Shown here piece after piece: positions 56,681-64,000 of a stretch of DNA of 64,000 bases. The translations under genes were made by a program, and so were the position numbers. Position 1 is the first letter of the stretch. Each line of letters begins with the position of its first letter. The stretch is from contig CM060174.1 of assembly GCA_030549775.1 (NCBI GenBank), positions 48,712,707 through 48,776,706 of the forward strand, written 5' to 3'. A model generated the notes under the pieces. It was not told the origin of the DNA, did not search any database, and worked only from the letters and a program-made list of their open reading frames with translations. The stretch is from Tamarix chinensis. Its lineage: Eukaryota > Streptophyta > Magnoliopsida > Caryophyllales > Tamaricaceae.

Positions 56681-57224
56681 AACCTTATATTATCAACTTT
56701 TATAATATTTCAATTATTTCTATATCTTTAGCAAAGTTAGTAATTAGTTAATGTTATTTTATAAATATAGTATTATTTCATTAAAAACCTATTTTTATAA
56801 TAAGATAGTGATTAATATTATTTTGATAGGAGGGAGTCTAATTTTAGCTTTTCCCTCATTATAGGTGAAACCAGTCAAATACCTAAGGAGGCGTAGGAGT
56901 GTGCTCCAAGATCGGTGTCATTTTAGGTAAGGGGTGCTAAGGCCTTTTGTTTGCTTATATGTATTATGTCCTTCGCATGCTATATATCATATATCTATCA
57001 TTATTATTTATGTCGTATATGGTATGACGTGGAGTTGAAGCATGTTTTTGTATTACATGTGTATGTGATGATATGTGTTGTGACCCTGTAATACATGCAT
57101 GAGAGGATGTTGATGTGGTTTATGTGGGAGAAAGGATGAAAAAGGAGGATGGGGAAAGAAGTTGACCAAGGGATGTGAGTTGACCTAAGTATTTTAATGA
57201 TTCATACGTGGAAGAATAAAATGG

Positions 57225-57365
57225 AAAATTTATGGTTTCGTGAGGGATAATCTAATTTATGGTCTTGTATGGGAGAATCTAATTTATGGTTATGTATAAT
57301 TTTGTGTGAGAGAAGTTAACCTATGGTTTTGTATGGGATAATTTAATTTATGATTTTGTATGGAA
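57225..57365 (+). repeat. Minisatellite 'tatgggagaatctaatttatggt', C2
   Basis: About five degenerate units. Short counterpart of 18380-18710. Confidence 0.7.
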
Positions 57366-57489
57366 CGGTTTAATGTAGGGTTTTGTATGGATGAATCTTT
57401 GGGTTTTATAATGTTTGAATCTAGGGCTTGGTATGGATGAATCATTGGTTTTGTGTGGAATGAATTTAAGGTTTTATATGATGGAATCT

Positions 57490-57790
57490 TGGGTTTTGCA
57501 TGGTGGTATTAGGGTTCGCATGGTGGTATTAAGGTTTTCATGGTGGTATTAATGGTTGTATAGTGGTATTAGGGTTTGTAAGGTGGTATTAGGGTTTGCA
57601 TTGTGGTATTAGGATTTGCATGGTGGTATTAATGGTTGCATGGTGGTATTAATGGTTGTATAGTGGTATTAGGGTTTGTATGGTGGTATTAGGGTTTGCA
57701 TGGTGGTATTAGGGTTTGCATGGTGGTATTAATGGTTGCATGGTGGTATTAATGGTTGTATGGTGGTATTAGGGTTTCCATGGTGGAGTT
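57490..57790 (+). repeat. Minisatellite 'gcatggtggtattagggttt', C2
   Basis: About fourteen units of 19-22 bp. A block of about six units ('atggttgcatggtggtattaatggttgta...') seems to occur twice (57540-57660 and 57660-57770), a sign of recent expansion compared with C1. Confidence 0.85.
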
Positions 57791-58319
57791 AAAGTTTTGC
57801 ATGGGAGTTAATGATTGCATGGGATTTAGGGTTTGTATGAAAAGTTCGAGAGGTTGCATGGGATGTGTAAAGTTGGCATGGGAGTGAATTTTACGTATGA
57901 AAGTTTGATTTGGGATATAAGGAAGGTAATGCAAGTGTTATTTGGGTGTTTGAACATTTTGGATGGAAAATAGTACGTGGAGCATTATTAAGGTATGGAG
58001 GAGACTGAATTAGGGTTTGGAGTGATTAACTTTGGGTTGTTGTGATTAACTAGGGTTGGAGTAGCTAATTGTGATTTTTTGTGGTTAATTAAGGTTTGGA
58101 ATGGCTAATTATGGTTGTTATGGTTAAATCGGGTTTGGAGTGGTTAACTATGGTTTGGTGTGGCTGCTTAGGGTTTTTGTTGTATCATGTGTAATTGGTG
58201 ATTAAAGTGTAATTATGATGGTAGAATTTATGATTTGTGATGTGTGATGATTCATGCATGTCCAGGGTGAAAGCTTTGAATAAGATACTAATTATTTAAA
58301 GTGGAAGATTATTGAGCCG

Positions 58320-58670
58320 GGTCTAGCCGATCCACCAGTTAGGAATAGTGATTAGGGTTTTACCCTAAAAGTGACCGATCCACCGGCGAAAAATAGTGGT
58401 GTGGACTTGTCCCACAAGTGATCGGCCCACCGGCAATAATAGTGGGGTGACTCGAGCTCAATAAACACAAACCAGAGTTTGCTAAGACACTTAAAAGGTA
58501 CTAATTAATTACAGTGAAACACCATGTGAGTAGGAACTAGCCGATCCACGGGTAAGGAATAGTGGTGTGGACTATTGTCTCGTAAGTGACCAATCTATTG
58601 GCAAATAATAGTGGTGTGGACTTTGTCCTGCAAGTGACCGGCCCACCAGTAATAATAGTGGGGTGTTTCT
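58320..58670 (+). repeat. Tandem repeat 'gtgaccgatccaccggcaaaaatagtgg', C2
   Basis: Six or so units with CCACYGG...ATAGTGG. Counterpart of 19445-19795, but the linker differs ('tgtggacttgtccYRcaagtgacc'). Confidence 0.8.
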
Positions 58671-59269
58671 ATACCTACATAGATTTGATAAAAGGCATGG
58701 TGTATCAATTTCTGATAAAGGATTAATTAAATAATTAATCTGGTATATAATTGGGCCTTTATGTATGTGCCTAAATGATTGTTTGATATTATGTTATCAT
58801 AATGACTTTTATGTTCTTTTATTCTTCTGCATTATTTTATGTGCTTATATGTTGGCCTTAGTGCTCGGTTACCTTACTCAGTATGTAGCGTACTGATCAA
58901 CCGTTTCATGGGTGCTTTTCATTCCCACGAGTAGTATGTCCTTCTAACTTTGTGCAGGAGGGCGAGACATTAGTTGGGGCTGAGTGTTGAGCTTGTTTTG
59001 GCTCAAAGTTCGAGAGAGTTGTGGCCATATTTCTGTCTTTATGTGATTCTATTTCCTTTTGTTATTTCTTTTGTAACGAATTTATCCCTTTTAATTTATT
59101 ACTTTATATTGAGTATTTTAGATGAATCTTTTATCAGTGGTAACCTTATTTTCTTTTAGATTTGAATAATAATTCTATATGCGTACGTTTTTTTCTATGT
59201 TATTATCTCTTTAATTTATTTTATGAAATCTTGGTTTAAGTTTTATATTAATCTTTTCTTTAGCCTTAG

Positions 59270-59315
59270 CACTTGGTACTAAAACGGTTGGAGAGAACCG
59301 GTTTAGTACTAAGTG
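59270..59315 (+). other. Conserved 3'-terminal stem-loop, copy C2
   Basis: CACTTGGTAC (59270-59279) pairs with GTACTAAGTG (59306-59315), with one G-U. The loop itself holds a smaller inverted pair, AACGGTT...AACCGGTT. Confidence 0.6.
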
Positions 59316-59400
59316 TAGCGGTAACATCCCTAGAATTTACGGGTTTTAATTTAAAATTATTCCACAAAAAAAGTAGTAAATTTTGGGGTGTTATAGAGTG

Positions 59401-60050
59401 TGTGTGTGGGTGTGTATAATATGCATATGTGTGCATGCATGGTGTGAATAGGGGGAAAGGAAAAGCAGAGGAGGGGGAGACGTGCGATCAATGGTGTAAG
59501 GGAAAAGATGGTTGAGTGTTGGGAACAATGGTAAGTGATGGGGATGGTTGCGTAAGGATAAGAGGAAGAGGGAAAATGGAAGGGAGTAGGGTGCGCATGG
59601 TGGTGTAGATCCGCAGAGATAAGAGAAGACAAAGAAGAGGAGGAAGCAAGTTGATGGTTGATGGATGTCTGCAGAAGATGATGGGTGATGGTGCATGTGG
59701 GGAGGGTGCAAGTTGCATCAATTTCAAACATTGCAGCTTAAGTTGATGGGAGAAAGGAGAAGAAAGCAAAGATAAGGAGAAAGAAAACAGAAAAGAGAAA
59801 AGAGAAAAAGATTAAGGGTTAGTTTAGGTGATTTTAGATTAACCAAAATAGTTAGGATTAGCTCCAATTTTAGCAGGTTTTGTTTTTGGTTTACAAAATA
59901 TAATTTATCCGGCTTAAGGTTTTGAATTCGGTTAAAATTTTAGGATTAAGAAATTGAGTTACGGCTAAAGAAATATTTCTCGAGATTAGAATTAAGTTAG
60001 GACGCTAATAATATGGAATTAGGCTAAGAAAAATTTTAGGGTATTGCACA
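59401..60050 (-). mobile_element. Long LTR E, 5' portion (right of nested C2)
   Basis: Read on the - strand, the far end starts TGCAATACCCTAAAATTTTT, like other family starts. An AT-rich lead and a C-rich tract follow, continuing at 53619. Frames 59357-59769 are low complexity. The left flank of E (TCTTA) is not repeated after 60050, so this terminus is tentative. Confidence 0.5.
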
Positions 60051-60476
60051 CATGCAATATGTTAGATACATCACATCAATTACATGAACATGGAATCATA
60101 CATATATTCACTTAAATGCAATAAACATTCCTATAGCTACATGCATCAAGGTCATATGCTACCATTAATCATTCACTTAGAAGTAATATGACTTATTATT
60201 GGAACATCCAACTGATTCTCTTTACAATATAATTAGAAAATCACATCATTCTTAGTAGAAGCGCAACCCACATAATTGACCCACAAACTTCTCAATAATA
60301 TCACAATAAGAATGTCGTACACATTAGTAGGTCATATTAGTTCATTCATTATTATTTGGACTCAAGCCATTAGTTTCATAATTAGTTATCTCTCGATTTA
60401 TATCCACGTAGATTTGGGACCCTACTATTCTTATCAGTGGACCAGTAAATATAGTACACTCGAGGGAAATACTCTT
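60051..60476 (-). mobile_element. Probable fragment of another reversed long LTR
   Basis: AT-rich DNA ending in 'ctactattcttatcagtgga', a phrase of the reverse-oriented minisatellites ('ccactattctt...agtgga' in E). Termini are missing. Confidence 0.35.
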
Positions 60477-63400
60477 ATAACACTCCAAAAATCACGACTT
60501 GAAAATTTTCGTTTAAATCTTGCTTTGCGGAAGTGGAAGTTGTAAAATAGTGGGTGTTATTGCCACACTTAACATAAGTCTGGTCTCCTCACCATCCTTA
60601 CATCAAGTGCTAAGGCTTAAAGCAAGTCAAACCAACAAAATGTGAGAGAAGTACAATACAAAATCAAGGGTTTTACCAAGAAGGATTATCCATACAAAGG
60701 GACCATTTAGATAATTAAGTAACCAACAATTTTAAGAAAATAAACAAAAGAGCACACGAAAGTGCAACCGTGGTTTGCCTTACACTCATCCGGTCCATCA
60801 AATATTACAAGAAAATGGAAATAGGGACAGGGTCCACTCACTCCCTTAGCCTAACTAATCGCCTGTATAACGGTCCTCAAAATTATTCAACCATTGCATG
60901 CCATGGACGAACTCCTCTGAAAAGTGATAGCATCAGTACGACTTCTTCATATTGAGGAAATCACAACACCTTCAGAGAGGTAGCATACCCACATAGAAAT
61001 CATCATAAAAATAAGGCATTCAAATAAACATATGATCACATGCAAAGCCATGATTTTATGTCACAATTCCACATCATAATTAATGATACTAATTAGATCA
61101 AAATGCCTAGCAAAGGCATTGAAGACATGCTTATAAATCTCACAACCATTTTAACTTACTAACGACCATACTTTATAGTATAATGGGGAGAAGTAGTGAC
61201 ATTCCAAACAATCTAACCATGGTCGAGTCACGCCTAATCCAATTATTACAGAGGTATTATGGTGGGTGTCTAATCCAGTTATATCATTTATATAACAATT
61301 CTCCAGTGGAATACAATCCCATATCCATGAAAATGATCGTCAAGGAGGTGGTACCAAAATAATTCACTCAATTCCAGGGCAAAGCTCGCCAAGGAAGCCA
61401 CACAACATATCGGTCATCCATACTAAATCTCAGAACTCAAGTCCTTATGTACGCATACTCTCTATAGGGTGTATGGAATACCTATAGAGCAGAAATGAGC
61501 TCCTTGACTCGAAGGCCCAAACTATGCACTTGGCGGCCAAGTCTGAGGCACGAGATTCCTTTCCAAACTCAAGTCTTCCTCTTTAAGTGATTAGTGTCTT
61601 ATGAAATTTTAGGTTATTAATTTGAGAGCAACAAGGTTCACAATATTACATTAGCCATAAATCAATCAACCAAGGGATCACGAGGGTCACAACAATCAAC
61701 CATTAAATGCCAAATCTAAAAGACCACGAGGGTCACAAAAATTCCAAGTCAACACGACCTAGGGTAGGCATCATGCCATAGCCCGAATAATTATCCGATT
61801 TAGTTATTCAATCCATTTGTCCAATTATTTCCAAAATTATTCGAAGGCCAAAACTTAAGTCAACTAGCCCAATTATTCACTTTGAAACACATTTTCTCCC
61901 TAATGACCAAAATACCCTTCAATCTATAACTACCACATTTTCCTTAAATTTATTACCAAGTTTATCCCTATAGGATATTTGTCATGAAAAATCTAACATA
62001 AAATAGCTAATAATACTTTAACATGCAATAATTTCTTCGGTATGATAAAAGACTATATTGCCCATAAGTATTCACCACACATGGTACATGTATACACTCT
62101 TAGCATGCATTTCAAGTATCTCATAAAGTTCATGTAATTTCCACAAATAACTTTCATATACGGACCATGGTATATAGAGTTTATGTTTTTACTCCTAGAA
62201 CATGCAACACATAATAATAACCATTTAAACACATTTATACTTTAAGTTAACATGCTATAAGTCCAAAATTATCTAAATTATCCAAGGGGAAAATTTAATC
62301 CATTTATGGGTCTTACCATGAAACATGAAAAATTTTCTGTTGGACTCTAACCCTCAACATGAAAATTTATTTTTAGCATAAATCCATATATGTTGTCATA
62401 AGCATACACTCTTTAATTTTTAGAATACTACCTAGACATATAAATATTTGCATGGTAATATATATTGATTTACACATCGTAACATTCACATAGAAATGAA
62501 CTATAACATGCTTCCATTTCCCACAAAATACACATCATTTGATATCCTCAACCTAGCATGATTTTTATCCTAGAAAACTAACCTATCATTTCACACAAAG
62601 TTCTACCGTCTACGGATTAGTTGGATTTACCTTTGAGATAAGAAAAATAATACCATGAAGAGCTTCTTCCAAGGATACCTTAAGAAGGGTTGAGATTACC
62701 TAAAAATAAATAGCACCATCCACAACTATGCATGCATTAGTATCTATGCTAAATAAGTTAATAAAATGACAACTTATGCGAACTAATACCCAAAATATGA
62801 TTAGGGAATTAACCAAGGCGGCCGGTGCATAGAATTTCTACATACCATGCACACCGGAAGATAGAATAATTACATTGGAATTAGTTGCTACTTGGAGAGG
62901 CGAAACACAAGGGAAGAGGGTGCTTAGCAAGGCTGCAATTGGGTGATTTTTGGGCGGGAGTTTGGTAGTGAAAGGGAGAAGTTTGGGGGTTGCAAACAAG
63001 AGTATCAAATGCTGGAAGTAAGGAGGGGAAGGAGAGGATTAGAAGGGAGAAAAATAGATGAACAAAAGGGAGAGGGAAGGAGGGACTTTGCTACAGGTTG
63101 GGGCTTAAAAAGGGAAGGGAAAAATAGAGGAAAAAATGGGGCTGCTGCAAGGGTGAGTTGGGGAGGATGTTGCAGGTTGTTTTTGGGGATGTGGGTTTCG
63201 AAGGCTTGGGAGGGGCAGGTTGGTTGCATGGAGAAGGAAGGAAATGGATGGGTAGATGGCTAGAAAATTTGAGTAGGGGAGCAGGTTGAGAGGAGGGGAG
63301 GATGATGGCTGCTACTTGGGGGGCAAAGGCTGGGTTACATATGGTTTTGGCTGCATGTGGCTGGGTGGCGTAAGGGAGGTTGGTTGGGCTGGTTTGTAGT

Positions 63401-63680
63401 GATTTTGTAGGCTGGAATGGTGTAAGGGAGGAGAAGAGTAGGGAGGGTGATGGGCTACTACTAGGGGAAGGGGAAAGGCTGCAAAGTTAGTGGATAACAT
63501 AGGTAGGAGTGTAGGGTATAGGAAAAAGGTGTTCAAGTATGGGAGAAAGGTGGCAACTAGTTGCATTGGAGAGGGGAGTGCTCGATAGGTTGGGGGGATT
63601 AGGCTGCAATTAGAGTGGGAAAAATGATGGGGATTGGTTAGAATTTAGTTAGAAAAAAAATACCCCAAAGTATTAGGCTT
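60477..63680 (-). mobile_element. Long LTR F, reverse orientation, partial
   Basis: The - strand end is at about 60477 (TATAACACTCCAAAAATC on +). It is followed by the terminal stem-loop, diverged repeat DNA (60830-61560), AT-rich DNA and the G-rich (+) tract 62880-63620 that corresponds to the family C-rich tract. Frames 62943-63566 in that tract are low complexity. The 5' end was not identified. Confidence 0.55.
60566..60609 (-). other. Conserved 3'-terminal stem-loop, copy F
   Basis: In the element's sense (-) strand, CACTTGATGTAAG can pair over 13 bp with CTTATGTTAAGTG. The three non-Watson-Crick positions are all G-U in the - strand, and all A-C in the + strand. Confidence 0.6.
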
Positions 63681-64000
63681 TTAAGAGCATGGATACTAAG
63701 GAAAAATCCTATTTATTCAAGGTTTTATTTTCATCATTATTCTCACTATTATTATTATCATGATCAATATTATCATTATTAGTGTTATCACTACCACTCC
63801 TTATTATCATAATTATTTCTAACATTATTATTCTTACAATTATTATTATCGGTATTATTTTTAAGAGTGTTTCTTATCATAAGGTTATTGTTATTACCAT
63901 CCTTTTAATTATGATTATTATCTACTCTCTTCTTATTATCGTTATTATTATCGTCATCAACTTTTATCTTCCCCTACTCATATATACACTAGTCTAGGTT
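63681..64000. repeat. ATT/ATC-rich low-complexity DNA at window end
   Basis: Degenerate TTATTA/ATCATT runs. Frame 63782-63997 is an Ile/Leu simple sequence. It may be the microsatellite tract of a further + oriented LTR. Confidence 0.6.

Larger units (their letters stand above)
53620..59396 (+). mobile_element. Long LTR C2 (5.8 kb), nested in LTR E
   Basis: Starts TGAAATGCTCCGAAAATTAT and ends GGGGTGTTATAG. Perfect 4-bp repeats AGTG flank it (53616-53619 and 59397-59400); as 5-mers they are AAGTG and GAGTG. It is collinear with C1 throughout. It carries a 276-bp hAT MITE (54586-54861), so its own length is about 5.5 kb. The extra length over C1 comes from larger ATT and minisatellite arrays. 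No PBS, second LTR or retroelement protein is seen. Confidence 0.8.

Noticed and set aside
62943..63566. 106- and 84-codon frames in the G-rich tract
   Set aside because: Low-complexity Gly/Lys/Arg or Pro/Leu translations in the reversed leader of LTR F.

Overview
This window is nuclear DNA of a flowering plant, from a gene-poor, retrotransposon-rich region. The evidence is a spliced nuclear gene for a chloroplast protein, Athila-type Ty3/gypsy, Ty1/copia and LINE remnants, a Cassandra TRIM with 5S rRNA-like LTRs, and hAT and MULE-like DNA transposons. The species cannot be named from the sequence alone.

Only one cellular gene is supported: LTO1, a plastid VKOR-thioredoxin fusion (thiol-disulfide oxidoreductase), on the + strand at 34754-48597. 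Seven exons join in frame to a 370-residue protein. Its second intron is 10.7 kb and full of transposon debris. A 3.76 kb element with ~336-bp terminal inverted repeats ends about 80 bp upstream of the start codon.

Layout. 1-3339: two fragments of a family of very long, non-coding LTRs. 3340 to about 26.7 kb: one decayed Athila-type element on the - strand (3' LTR at left, env-like ORF, integrase, RNase H/RT, protease, gag, PBS and 5' LTR at right). A complete Cassandra (7445-8191) sits in its 3' ORF. A long solo LTR (10832-22019, target duplication TAAAT) sits between its RNase H and integrase. That solo LTR holds two further insertions: a 1.8 kb solo LTR (11321-13141, duplication TGCAT) and a 4.9 kb LTR (15653-20554, duplication TAGG). 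About 27.0-30.9 kb: a 5'-truncated LINE, an internally deleted copia and a gypsy gag fragment. 30911-34670: the long-TIR element. 34.7-48.6 kb: LTO1, with a Sirevirus-like copia and several hAT-type elements in intron 2. About 49-64 kb: more long LTRs, including a 5.8 kb LTR (53620-59396, duplication AGTG) nested in a reverse-oriented relative.

The most interesting material is the long-LTR family. The LTRs are about 4.5-5.5 kb once nested insertions are removed, and contain no credible protein. They share a layout: AT-rich start, C-rich tract with a TATAAATA box, ATT-type microsatellites, several minisatellite arrays and a conserved terminal block. They carry short inverted repeats whose pairing is kept by compensatory or G-U changes. 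One stem-loop near the 3' end is found in five copies, and its non-Watson-Crick positions pair only as sense-strand RNA. This suggests selected RNA structures in a non-coding LTR family.
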